This document shows positions 28,052-37,600 of a stretch of 64,000 nucleotides of DNA, in pieces. Within the stretch, counting starts at the first letter, position 1. Every line of letters starts with the position of its first letter. Under the pieces are notes generated by a model. It did not search any database, was not told where the DNA came from, and saw nothing but the letters and a program-made list of their open reading frames with translations. The translations under genes and the position numbers were made by a program. Source of the DNA: Desulfobacter postgatei 2ac9 (GTDB taxonomy: Bacteria; Desulfobacterota; Desulfobacteria; Desulfobacterales; Desulfobacteraceae); NCBI RefSeq assembly GCF_000233695.2, contig NZ_CM001488.1, positions 2,250,053 to 2,314,052 on the forward strand, read 5' to 3'.

Positions 28052-28758
28052 AATTTAACTCCTTGTTTTAAAAGATAATTGGTTGTGTGTACGGCCGTTT
28101 TGCCGACTGGATCAAGATTGAGAAAGGCTAAGTCCTTTTGGGTATCAATGTCCCGCCACACGGGCAGAGTACAGTGTGACACATGATGATCTTTACATCT
28201 GTTCAGGGTCAGATCAAATACCTGGTCGGTTCCCCAGGGGATACCGTGAAATATCCGGGGGGTAAATCCTTTGGCCGTAAACCCGATCAGATAATATCCG
28301 CCATCATGACTTGGGCCGATGGCCGCACTGCACTGCTCCAGAGCCTTAAAGGCCGTATCAAGTATCTGAGATGGCAGATCCGGTAAATCAGACCCGATGA
28401 GAACGGCCCTTTCATATCCGGCGGTAAAGGTGTCGGCAAGGGCATTTTCCATTTTTTTTCCCAGGGTGGTGCCCTTTTGGGGGAAAAGATCCAAATCCTC
28501 TCCCAGCCAATCCCTGATATGATGAATGGCGTTTTCCGGGTAATAGTAGACCCGCAACGCCCAGGGAGTTGATCGAACCATATCCAGAATATCCATCACA
28601 AAGCAGCGGTATAACGCCAGGGCTGCTGTGTCTCCCACACCCTTTGCAAGGCGCGTCTTGACCCGGCCTTTTTCCGGGGATCTGATGAAAATGATGACAG
28701 CGTTATTTTTTGTCATCTTCACACAGGGTTGTCCTCTATGATATCGATCTGTATCCAT
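28048..28758 (-). CDS. Glycosyltransferase/nucleotidyltransferase-like protein, TIGR04282 family (rSAM/selenodomain-associated 1)
   Basis: About 236 aa. IIFIRSPEKGRVKTRLAKGVGD is the family's nucleotide-binding start, followed by LIGSDLPDLP (the DxD-like metal site) and IGPSHDGGYYLIGF, then IPWGTDQVFDLTL. These proteins have the CofC/MobA-type fold. The start is uncertain: the ATG at 28758 follows GGGAG by 8 nt, while the ATG at 28716 is closer to the usual family N-terminus; the frame opens at 28842, inside the upstream gene's 3' end. First gene of the three-gene overlapping set. Confidence 0.78.
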   Translation of the reverse strand: MDTDRYHRGQPCVKMTKNNAVIIFIRSPEKGRVKTRLAKGVGDTAALALYRCFVMDILDMVRSTPWALRVYYYPENAIHHIRDWLGEDLDLFPQKGTTLGKKMENALADTFTAGYERAVLIGSDLPDLPSQILDTAFKALEQCSAAIGPSHDGGYYLIGFTAKGFTPRIFHGIPWGTDQVFDLTLNRCKDHHVSHCTLPVWRDIDTQKDLAFLNLDPVGKTAVHTTNYLLKQGVKF

Positions 28759-28807
28759 GGTGTGTACTCCCATTGTGATTGTGCAAGTATCAAGATTCAA
28801 AAAATAA

Positions 28808-30955
28808 TTATTTACGCTGCCAGGCCAAAAACCGTTCAACAATCCCTATCGCGGTTTTCGGCATCCGGGATCTTTTCCAGACACCCGCAGCAAATCGGCC
28901 GGACTCTGCCAGGGTCGGGTAAATATGGATGGTGCCAAGGATTTTATTAAGTCCGATATTGTATTTCATGGCCAAAATAAATTCATGGATCAAATCTCCG
29001 GCATGGGACCCCACAATGGTCACCCCCAGGATTTTGTCTTTTTGGGGAACGGTCAGCACTTTGACAAATCCCCGGGCTTCGGAGTCGGCAATGGCCCGGT
29101 CCAGATCGTCAATCCCGTAGCGGGTCATCTCGTAGGGAATATGGGCGGCAAGACAATCTTTTTCGTTCATTCCTACCCGGGCCACTTCGGGATCGGTAAA
29201 CGTACACCAGGGGATCACCCTGTAGTCTGCCGTGAATTTTTTAAAAGACCCGAACAATGCGTTTACAGAGGCATACCAGGCCTGATGAGCGGCCACATGG
29301 GTGAATTGATAAGGGCCGGCAACATCACCGGCCGCATAAATATTGGGCATGGTGGTCTGCAGCCATTTATTGGTTTTAATGGTACCATTGGGGTTGAGCG
29401 CCACCCCCAGTTTTTCCAGCCCAAACCCTTGGGAATTGGCCACACGGCCCAAGGCAATCAAAAGGGCGTCAAACCGAACGGGCACTTCTTGTCCATCCGA
29501 ATTTCGGGTACAGATCAGTTTTTTTTCGTCATTGTCCACCCGGATCTCCTTTGTCGTGTGCCCGGTGAGGACCCGAATGCCCTCCTGGATGAAGGTCTCT
29601 TGGATGAAATCGGACACATCGTCATCTTCCCGGCCCATGATCCGGACAGCTCTGCCTACCAGGGTAACCTGGGCACCTAAACGGGCAAAGGCCTGGCTGA
29701 TTTCGCACCCGATGGGACCGCCCCCCAGCACCACCAGCCGTTGGGGTAAATCTCTCAAAGACCAGACCGTATCAGAGGTGAGATACTGCACCTGGTCAAG
29801 GCCGGGGATGGCCGGAACCATCGGCCGGGCGCCCGTTGCCACGACAATGCTGCGGGTGGTGATGACTTTACCGTTCACCTCAATTTTATATGGGGAGATA
29901 ATATGGGCCTCGCCCCGGATGCAATCGACCCCGAGTTGGGTATACCGCTCCACAGAATCATGGGGTTCTATTTTTTTGATGATCTGTTCCACCCGCTCCA
30001 TGACCGTTTTAAAATGGAAGTCAATATGGGTATGTTCAAAACCAAACTCCTTGGCCCTTTTGGCATACGAGAGCATTTTTGCGCTGCGCAGCAAGGCTTT
30101 GCTGGGCACACACCCGGTGTTCAGGCAATCTCCCCCCATTTTGTCCTTTTCCACCAATGCCACACCCGCCTTCACAGCCGCTGCAATATAAGAGGTCACA
30201 AGACCTGCGGAACCGGCACCGATAACCACCAGGTTGTAGTCAAATTTTGAAGGCTTGGAAAATTTTGCCATGACCCGCCGGTTTTTCAAAAAGCCTGTGA
30301 ACGCCCTTGCCATCCAGGGGAAAAGTCCCAAAATGGCAAAGGAAGCGAGCAATGGAAAGGAGAGAATCCCGGATGCGCTTTCCACCTGGGATAACCGGGT
30401 GCCGGCATTGATGTAAGCAAGGGTCCCTGGAAGCATGCCCAGCTGACTTACGATGTAGAATATGCCCGTTTTAATGGGGGTCAGTCCCATGAGAAGGTTG
30501 ATGACAAAAAAGGGAAACACCGGCACCAGGCGCAGGGTGAAAAGATAAAAGGGACCGTCGGTTTCAATTCCCTCATTTATTTTTTTGAGCCGGTCGGAAA
30601 ATCGATCCTGGATGTACGCCCTTAACAGAAATCGGGACGCAAGAAAGGCCAGGGTCGCACCGATGGTGCTGGCAAAGGAGACAATGATTGTGCCGGTCCA
30701 AAGCCCAAACACGGCACCGCCTGCCAGGGTCATCACCACGGCTCCCGGAAGTGAGAGGGCCGTTATAACGATATAGACCGCCGCATAGATGAAGATGGTT
30801 AGAGTTGTGTTTTCGACATAAACATGTTCCATGGCGGCCTGTTGGGATTTAAGAGCCTCGAAGGTCAGGTGCCGGTGAAGATCCAATGAAAAAAACAGGA
30901 TAACGCCCAGGATAAATGTTCCAAGAATGAGTACCTTAAAGAATTTTTGATTCAT
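28808..30955 (-). CDS. Fusion of TVP38/TMEM64 (VTT) membrane domain with FAD-dependent pyridine nucleotide-disulfide oxidoreductase
   Basis: 715 aa. Residues 1-220 form a polytopic VTT/DedA-like domain (VITALSLPGAVVMTLAGGAVFG, RLVPVFPFFVINLLMG). After a short linker, about residues 240-715 are a complete mercuric/lipoamide-reductase-like flavoprotein: VVIGAGSAGLVTSYIA, redox-active GGDCLNTGCVPSKALL, NAD site VVLGGGPIGCEISQAF, AAGDVAG and the dimerisation domain ending THIYPTLAES. Such fusions are known, and a membrane-tethered reductase of unknown substrate is the usual reading. The ATG at 30955 is the native-looking start; an insertion-element end (30959-30978) sits a few bases upstream and leaves no SD. 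In-frame reading continues through that element to 31021. Confidence 0.85.
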   Translation of the reverse strand: MNQKFFKVLILGTFILGVILFFSLDLHRHLTFEALKSQQAAMEHVYVENTTLTIFIYAAVYIVITALSLPGAVVMTLAGGAVFGLWTGTIIVSFASTIGATLAFLASRFLLRAYIQDRFSDRLKKINEGIETDGPFYLFTLRLVPVFPFFVINLLMGLTPIKTGIFYIVSQLGMLPGTLAYINAGTRLSQVESASGILSFPLLASFAILGLFPWMARAFTGFLKNRRVMAKFSKPSKFDYNLVVIGAGSAGLVTSYIAAAVKAGVALVEKDKMGGDCLNTGCVPSKALLRSAKMLSYAKRAKEFGFEHTHIDFHFKTVMERVEQIIKKIEPHDSVERYTQLGVDCIRGEAHIISPYKIEVNGKVITTRSIVVATGARPMVPAIPGLDQVQYLTSDTVWSLRDLPQRLVVLGGGPIGCEISQAFARLGAQVTLVGRAVRIMGREDDDVSDFIQETFIQEGIRVLTGHTTKEIRVDNDEKKLICTRNSDGQEVPVRFDALLIALGRVANSQGFGLEKLGVALNPNGTIKTNKWLQTTMPNIYAAGDVAGPYQFTHVAAHQAWYASVNALFGSFKKFTADYRVIPWCTFTDPEVARVGMNEKDCLAAHIPYEMTRYGIDDLDRAIADSEARGFVKVLTVPQKDKILGVTIVGSHAGDLIHEFILAMKYNIGLNKILGTIHIYPTLAESGRFAAGVWKRSRMPKTAIGIVERFLAWQRK

Positions 30956-30958
30956 TTT

Positions 30959-30987
30959 CAGTAGTGTCCGGTTAGGTTTCTGAATGT
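30959..30987. repeat. Solo insertion-element end at the start of the VTT-reductase gene
   Basis: CAGTAGTGTCCGGTTAGGTT followed by TCTGAATG matches the MITE right end at 20.9 kb (reading inward) at nearly every base. It begins about 4 bp upstream of the ATG at 30955, so the element has replaced the native 5' leader. No matching second end was found within a few hundred bases. Confidence 0.6.
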
Positions 30988-31150
30988 AGCCATTTTTAGT
31001 CAAACATAACACCAAGGTCACTGGGTCTGACTCCTTTGGGGCCGGTTTTCTTTTTTTCAGTACCCGATCCGTTTGGCTTCAAGGCTCGTGATAAAGCTCT
31101 TTTCACCAAGGGGACGGGCAGTTATCCCATGCTTTTGTAGTGGAGTTATC

Positions 31151-33076
31151 TTATTTAAGAATGAAAAAACCAGCCCTGGGTACTTTAATATGGACAGCTA
31201 ATCCATTCTTGGCGTGAATCGGCATCTGTCTGCCGATCTGGCCTGCATCAGTCGAGTAAAGACATGTCAGTGCCGTATTTCCCTCATGAATAGCGCTGTC
31301 GATGGTTATCCACACGGAAATATCTTTATTGGGATCTGTATTTATTCCGCACACGAACTCCTGTTCGGAAAAAATTCTTGACCAGGCGACAACCCATTTG
31401 AGCTCGTTGTTAATGGGTTGCGGGTAAAAGAAATCAACGCCGGTATGGGAAACCTGACGCAGGAACTGCCTTCCCCGACGTAAAGCGATGTTTTCCTTTT
31501 TGCCGCGTATTGCACAGACACGTTGGATAAAGGCAAATATTTCGTGGGTTTCATTGAAAAAGTGTTTGCCGGTGCTTTGCAGTGAACCAAAGTTACCGCC
31601 AAACATACATTCCCGCAAAAAGACGTCACTGAAGTTTTTATCGTCCTTTCTTTGATCCGCACCGTTGAATCCCTGTTCGGTGCCATAATAGAGACAAGGG
31701 ATACCGATGCTGGTAAGGTTGAGTCCGAGAGCCGGCCGGAGCAATTGATAACTTTCCATCGAATCACCGCAAAACCGGTATTTATGATCTACGCCAACCT
31801 GATCGTGATCGTCGAACATGGTTACCACGTGTTTGGCATACCACTGGTGGGTGTTCTTGTCGTCCTGAAGACTGTTCCTGAACAAATCGAAATATCCTTC
31901 CTGATCAAGGGTTTCCGGGTTGCCTGGGCTTCGTTTTCCTTTTGCCAGGTTTTCGAGTTTGTCAGGAATATCATTGATCCCCAGTGCGGCGTCGAGGCCT
32001 GTATAATTGATAATATTGAAGGCGTTGGATCGTCCGCCAGTCACCTCACCAATCAAGTAAAAATTCTCCTTGCCCAGTGATTGGGCATATTCGTGAATTA
32101 CATTGGCGAATATACGAACCGCGCCGGGTTCCATGTGTTTTACTGTGTCGATCCGGTAGCCGTCAATATCGGCATAGCCGATCCAGAATTTATAGATATC
32201 ACACAGGTAGTTGAAGCCCGGAGCGCCTTGAAAGGAATCAATTCGTTTTTTCAGATCCCAGGCCATTGCCGGGTCCTTGATTGCGGAACCATGTTCGATC
32301 TCCTTCAATTCACAAAAATCGCCTTCAATATATTCCGGAAAAGCATCCCAGGATCTAATTTCTCCTTTACGGGTCCAAATCTTTTGATCCTGGAATTCTA
32401 TGGGCCAGACCGCTGAGGTCGGCCATTCAGATTCATGGGATGATGCCATATCAAGATAACCGCCGCCATCTTTGCGATAGCCTTCCACAGGCCATACCTG
32501 CCCCTGGTAATAATAATAGCGGTCTCCTCCTTTGTAGGCAAAAATATCCCCGGCATGGTTGAGGATGATATCGAGTATGATCCTGATGCCCTTATCATGG
32601 GCTGCCTCAACTAACTCCTTAAGATCCTCTCTGCTGCCATAGCGGGGATCTATATTGAGGAAATTAAATGTTCCGTAGCCATGATAGCTTCCGCTTTGGG
32701 GAAGCTGTTCAAATATGGGGTTGAGCCATAAGGCGGTTATCCCCATGCGTTTCAAATAGCCGAGTTTATCCTCAATTCCCTTGATATGTCCGCCGCACCA
32801 GGTTTTTCCGGCATTGAACCAAGTTTCCCGATCAGCTTTCCAGGCATCGTTCTGGAGATTGAACAGAGGGGTTGTTCTTAAAGCGGACTTTTGAACCGGA
32901 TTTCCATCTATATCGTTAAACCCCCCAAATTCTTTGCCATTGGAAAATCGATCGACAAAGAGAAAATAGAGTACCTCGTCTTCCCATGCAATTGGAGACG
33001 GATAGTAAGTTCTACCTTGTTTCAATGTATTCCAATTGATTTCTCCCAGACTTTTTTCAATATGCGTATTAATCAT
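31151..33076 (-). CDS. GH13 alpha-amylase family glycoside hydrolase
   Basis: 641 aa, no signal peptide. The TIM-barrel signatures appear in order: YFLFVDRFSNG, GITALWLNPIFEQLP, GIRIILDIILNHAGD (region I), DGYRIDTVKHM with nucleophile Asp near residue 309, LIGEVTGG with the acid/base Glu near 342, and MFDDHDQVG near 424. A C-terminal beta domain ends KVPRAGFFIL. It acts on alpha-1,4 glucans or related sugars; the subfamily (maltodextrinase, trehalose-type or other) is not clear. SD AAAGGAGG is strong. Monocistronic, next to a remnant-rich region. Confidence 0.88.
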   Translation of the reverse strand: MINTHIEKSLGEINWNTLKQGRTYYPSPIAWEDEVLYFLFVDRFSNGKEFGGFNDIDGNPVQKSALRTTPLFNLQNDAWKADRETWFNAGKTWCGGHIKGIEDKLGYLKRMGITALWLNPIFEQLPQSGSYHGYGTFNFLNIDPRYGSREDLKELVEAAHDKGIRIILDIILNHAGDIFAYKGGDRYYYYQGQVWPVEGYRKDGGGYLDMASSHESEWPTSAVWPIEFQDQKIWTRKGEIRSWDAFPEYIEGDFCELKEIEHGSAIKDPAMAWDLKKRIDSFQGAPGFNYLCDIYKFWIGYADIDGYRIDTVKHMEPGAVRIFANVIHEYAQSLGKENFYLIGEVTGGRSNAFNIINYTGLDAALGINDIPDKLENLAKGKRSPGNPETLDQEGYFDLFRNSLQDDKNTHQWYAKHVVTMFDDHDQVGVDHKYRFCGDSMESYQLLRPALGLNLTSIGIPCLYYGTEQGFNGADQRKDDKNFSDVFLRECMFGGNFGSLQSTGKHFFNETHEIFAFIQRVCAIRGKKENIALRRGRQFLRQVSHTGVDFFYPQPINNELKWVVAWSRIFSEQEFVCGINTDPNKDISVWITIDSAIHEGNTALTCLYSTDAGQIGRQMPIHAKNGLAVHIKVPRAGFFILK

Positions 33077-33518
33077 ACTCGCCTCCTTTGATAGGTGATT
33101 ACAATGACAATCCTATTATTAAAATTTTTCGGATACTTTCGCCCTGGTCTTGCAGGTTTAATAGTTGTACACAGTTCTGCCTTAGGTGAATGACATTGAC
33201 TGATAGAGAGGACAAATATGATTTAGCCAAATTCAGTTATGTTGTTTGGGGACTTTTTTATAGATTATTGATGTTTTTGTCCTCAAAAAAAGAATTATAA
33301 CCTTGATCTGGAATGTTTGGGGTCAGATGTTTGGGGGTCAGACCCTGATTATCGCTCTTGAAAAGCATTTAAAGTCAATAATTAAGGTCTGACCTCATCA
33401 TGTCGATAAATAAGTGAGCTGTCCCCCCCCCCCCCCCCCGATTCATAAGCCAATTTAAAAAATTAAAAAGGCCACTCTGGATTCCCGGTCGAGTGTGAAA
33501 CAAATGGTCGGCATTTTT
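33077..33518. other. Repeat-rich intergenic region with a 17-C tract
   Basis: About 440 bp. It holds an inverted repeat GGTCAGACC (33336-33344) / GGTCTGACC (33386-33394), a nearby partial copy GGGGTCAGA, and a pure run of 17 C (33423-33439). No ORF of note. The repeats resemble REP-type palindromes mobilised by RAYT transposases, a remnant of which is present at 19.4 kb. Confidence 0.5.
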
Positions 33519-33863
33519 TTACTCGTATCCACCGCTTTCATTTGTAATTTTTGGATGTTGTCCTTGTCTCGGGTATACATGAAGTTTTAACCCGCTTGAG
33601 CATTTAATGCAAAAATATCCATCAGAGTTCAATTCGTCTTTTGAAACCACCTCTTCGCAGTCCCACCCATAAGTATTAACAGCATGCCAAGCTAAATCAG
33701 CTTTCGTTAAATTTACGCTTGTCGTCGCTTTTCGGATGTCAATGTCATATGATGATTCAATTGCTTTTGTTGGTTCTTTTATTTTCTCTACATGATCTTC
33801 ACAAGATGTTAATAACAAAATCATTGTGAGTATAAATAAGATTCTAATTGACATGATGATCAT
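33519..33863 (-). CDS. Small lipoprotein of unknown function
   Basis: 114 aa from the ATG at 33863 (SD GGAGG 5 nt upstream). Signal sequence with lipobox LLLTSC, then a small domain with WHAVNTYGWDCEEVV, YFCIKCSSG (a CxxC pair) and a conserved-looking HVYPRQGQHP. AT-rich like the gene behind it. The two small genes are separated by an imperfect hairpin resembling an integron attC site. I do not recognise the family. Confidence 0.55.
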   Translation of the reverse strand: MIIMSIRILFILTMILLLTSCEDHVEKIKEPTKAIESSYDIDIRKATTSVNLTKADLAWHAVNTYGWDCEEVVSKDELNSDGYFCIKCSSGLKLHVYPRQGQHPKITNESGGYE

Positions 33864-33883
33864 ATTCTCCTCCACTTTGAATA

Positions 33884-33955
33884 CCAACGGACTGCTCTCT
33901 TGCAGGTGTGTAGCGGCAGCGGAGCACCTGTTCGCGTAAAGCATGATGTTGGGTA
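33884..33955. repeat. attC-like imperfect hairpin
   Basis: ACCAAC (33884-33889) and GTTGGGT (33949-33955) are outer complementary ends. Inside them are GCT/AGC and a CAGGTG/CACCTG stem around an 18-nt centre, with unpaired spacers. GTTGGGT matches the integron core GTTRRRY. It starts 5 bp after the stop of the 33961 gene, where a cassette attC would be. I call it attC-like only: one core is imperfect and no integrase is in the window. Confidence 0.35.
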
Positions 33956-33960
33956 ATCAG

Positions 33961-34239
33961 TTATTTTACTTGGCTCACAACGCCATTTTTAATCGTAATA
34001 AGCCCATCCATTGATTCTGATTTTGTGGAGCCTATGCAGATTACCCGTATATTTACAGTCCCGTCATCTGATGCGTATGCATAGCTTCCAGAGCAGGGTT
34101 TAGGTAAATCCCTAAGAAATTTTTCGGCCCGCGCTACATCTGAAGAATTTGCTTTATGAGCATCCAGAAATTTGGTCGAAGCAAATACACTCGTAGCTGT
34201 AAACAATACCAAACAAAAAATCAAAATTTTGAAACGCAT
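33961..34239 (-). CDS. Small exported protein of unknown function
   Basis: 92 aa with a signal peptide (ILIFCLVLFTATSVFA). The mature 73 residues include DVARAEKFLRDLPKPC, SYAYASDDGTVNIRVICIG (two Cys that could pair) and a C-terminal GLITIKNGVVSQVK. SD AGAGGTGA precedes the ATG. AT-rich and surrounded by repeats, consistent with acquired DNA. I do not recognise the family. Confidence 0.55.
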   Translation of the reverse strand: MRFKILIFCLVLFTATSVFASTKFLDAHKANSSDVARAEKFLRDLPKPCSGSYAYASDDGTVNIRVICIGSTKSESMDGLITIKNGVVSQVK

Positions 34240-34674
34240 TTCTCACCTCTCTTAATTTTAAAAGCCCAATAGTTAATTAGGCATAATGGGGGCCAATATG
34301 GTAATGTGCGGATTCTGTTTATTCCTTTTATAATTTACAATTCAGTCTTCATTTTTCCAAAGTAAAATGGGCTCCCGGTTTTAAAATTAGAACGATTTAA
34401 GCGATTACACCCGGTCATTACAAAAACAGAATCAAGATAAAATAGAGATTACCCCCCCCCAATTGATTTCGTATCACTAACCAGGATAAATGTCTATCAG
34501 GGAAACCCCTATTTTTTGATGTTTTTAGGATAAATGGGGTGAGAGCAAAATTAAATAGGTGGGGACTTCGCGATTATTAATGGAGATTTCCGAAGTGTAG
34601 AAGACTAATGACCTTGCAAGCGTTTTACACAAATTTTACACAGCTGTCTTGCAATCTTTTTCCGGGTCAACTAT
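34240..34674. other. Leader region of the pfaC-like/ole operon
   Basis: About 435 bp without a gene. It contains a run of nine C (34452-34460) and a direct repeat TTTTACACA (34623-34631 and 34634-34642) about 35 bp before the operon start, a possible regulator site. No convincing -35/-10 was found. Confidence 0.45.
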
Positions 34675-37600
34675 ATGGGCTCCATGAGTTTAAAACGTGT
34701 AGATATTGCCGTGGTCGGCATGTCCGGTATTTTCCCCGGTGCCCGTGATATTCGGCAGTTCATTGCCAATGTCATGGCAAAAAAATCAAGTGTAATCCAG
34801 GTTCCCCCAGACCGGTGGGGTGTGTCCGCTGACATCATGGTGGACAACCGCGCCGGCACGCCGTTGCCGGATAAGGCCCGCAGCAGGTTTGCAGGGCTGA
34901 TTTCCCAATCGGTGTTTAATCCTTCCGATTTTGATTTTTGCGGGGCGGATATGGGCGGGCATGGTCTGGATAATGATTTTTTCCATGCCCTGGACCCGGT
35001 TCACCATTTAGCCCTTGCCGCCGGCATTGATCTTATGGCCAATGCCCGGCTTTCCAAAGCAAACCGGGCGCGCACAGGGATTGTGCTGGCTGCCATTGCC
35101 CTGCCCACACCGGGCGCATCGCGGCTGACCCGAGATCTTTTTTTGGCGCCAAATCCTGCAATGCCCTCCCGGGAACAAGCCTGGGGCGCCGGCATGCTGT
35201 CGGCGCCTGCGTCAATTCTGGCAAGGCTGTTGGGCTTGGCCGGCGGCAGTTTTACCCTGGATGCCGCCTGTGCATCTTCTTTGTTTTCCATAAAGCTTGC
35301 CTGCGAACAACTGCTCTCCGGAAGGGTGGACGCCATGGTGGCCGGCGGGGTATCCCGGCCCCAGTCCCTCTACACCCAGGTGGGATTTACCCAGCTCCAG
35401 GCCCTGTCGCCCACGGGCCGGTGCGCTCCCTTTGACCGGGATGCCGATGGTCTGGTGGTGGGGGAGGGTGCAGGCCTGGTCCTGCTTAAACGCCTGAACG
35501 ATGCCCTGGCCTGCCAGGACACCATCCACGCCGTGATTAAAGGATGGGGGGTGAGCAACGATATTGAAGGCAACCTGGTGGCTCCGGCCAGTGAAGGTCA
35601 GGTCCGGGCCATGACCGGTGCCTTTGACATGGCCGGTTGGTCTTTTGATGATATCCAGTACATGGAGTGCCACGGTTCCGGAACCCCCAAGGGGGATCAG
35701 GTGGAAGTCCACAGTATCATGCAGATGCGTCAAAAATATCAGTGCATGGATACCGCCTTATCCATTGGTTCGGTAAAGTCCAATATCGGCCATCTGCTGA
35801 CCGGTGCCGGCGCTGCCGGATTCATTAAAACGATTATGGCCATGAACCAGCTGCTGCTGCCGCCATCCAACAATTTCAATGCGCTGCCTGATGACTCCCC
35901 TTTTAAGAATAGCGGTGTCAGGGTCCAGGATCACCCTTCTGCCTGGATACCTGCCCGCGACGGCCGGCCTTTGCGGGCCGCAGTATCCGCCTTTGGGTTT
36001 GGCGGCATCAATGCCCAGATTCTTGTGGAATCTTTTAAGGCTCAATCACGTCCTCATGCGGTGGGTGTTACACCTGCCTCGGCCCCAAAAAGCGTTCCCT
36101 GTGCCATTGTGGGTATGGGGCTGATATCAGGTGGTGCGGAGTGCCTTGGGGATTTTTCCAAGCTTATTTTGGGCGAAAAATCCACTGTAGGCCGATCTGG
36201 AGAAAGCCGATGGCGCAGGTTTGATCATCTGCCCCCTGAAGTCCGCAGGGGGTTAACGTTGTTCATGGATGATCTGAGCATTGATCTCAAAGATTTTAAT
36301 ATCCCCCCCAACCAGATGAGCCAGATTTTGCCCCAGCATCTGATGATGCTCAAAGCAGCCCTGGCAGCCCTGGCAGATGCCGGTATCTCTGCCAAACCGG
36401 ATGCGTCACAACCACCCCGGGTAAACATGGGCTGTGCCGTGGGCATTGAATTTGATTTCGGGGCTACGGACTACCATTTAAGGTGGCAAATTCAGGGGCA
36501 AAAAAAAGGTGTATCCAGTGACCTGCTGGACACCGTCGGGCCGTCACTCAATTTTGGTTCAACACTGGGTGCCCTTGGGGGCATTGTGGCCTCCCGCCTG
36601 GCCCGGGCATTTAAACTGGGCGGCCCCTGCTTTACCCTCTCTGCGGATGCAGCTTCGGGAGTAACGGCCATTGATATTGCCGTTAAATCCCTGTCCACAG
36701 GCGAGACTGACACCTTTTTATGTGCAGCCGTGGATCTTGCCGCTGACATCAGAAGCTTTACCCGGGATCTGGTTTTGAGCGGCACGGACCCCATGGCCCT
36801 GCCTTCGGAAGGGGCTGTGGCCATGGTACTCAAACCCCTGGATGCGGCGCAAAGGGATAATGATCGGATTTATGCCGTGATCAATGGTGTGGCAGGTGCC
36901 GGCGGCGCTGCACTTGCCGGGGAAACCGGTGAGCAGGCCCATGTCTCACGGTCAACGGCTGTCCAAAATTCTTTACAAAAGGCTCTGGATCATGCCGGTA
37001 TGGATTTAAAGGATATCGGGCTTGGTGCAGTGACGCACAGTGCGTCTCACTTTCTGGGGGCAGGGGAGGTCTGCCCACTTGACAATGCTTTGCCGATTTT
37101 CTGTCCGTCTGCTTTGTCCGGGCATACCGGGGCTGCCGCAGGCCTTTTTACCGTTACGGCTGCAGCATTGTGTCTTTACACCCGAAAATTTCCCGCGCCT
37201 TTGCACAAGTTACCCGGCGTTCCCAAGACAGCTGTGGCAGGATGCCTGACCCGGGATGGTATTGCAGGGCATGTTATCTTGTCAGGCTGCCATCATTCAG
37301 GGCCAGGTGCCGACACCTGTCAGGCTGCGCAGACCCGGGAGAAAAACGGGCATACATCCACCTGCATAAGGATTCCTGTGACCCGTCCGCCTTTTCCCAG
37401 GGCCTTGATTGCCAACGAGGCTTTTGAACCCGCCCGGCAGGAAACTTCTTTTGATCTCTGCACTGAGCCGCCCAATATGCCACTGCCATTTCCCTGTGAC
37501 ACACTCCCGGGACTGCTGGCCCATACCCAGGAGATTACGGCCAGAGCCCATGAGCGCTTCCTGGAATTATCCGCCCAAAACACCCAGGCCATGGCTGAAC

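Noticed and set aside
29343-30191. 282-codon plus-strand frame opposite the FAD oxidoreductase
   Set aside because: Low-complexity Ser/Thr/Pro content antisense to a well-supported gene.
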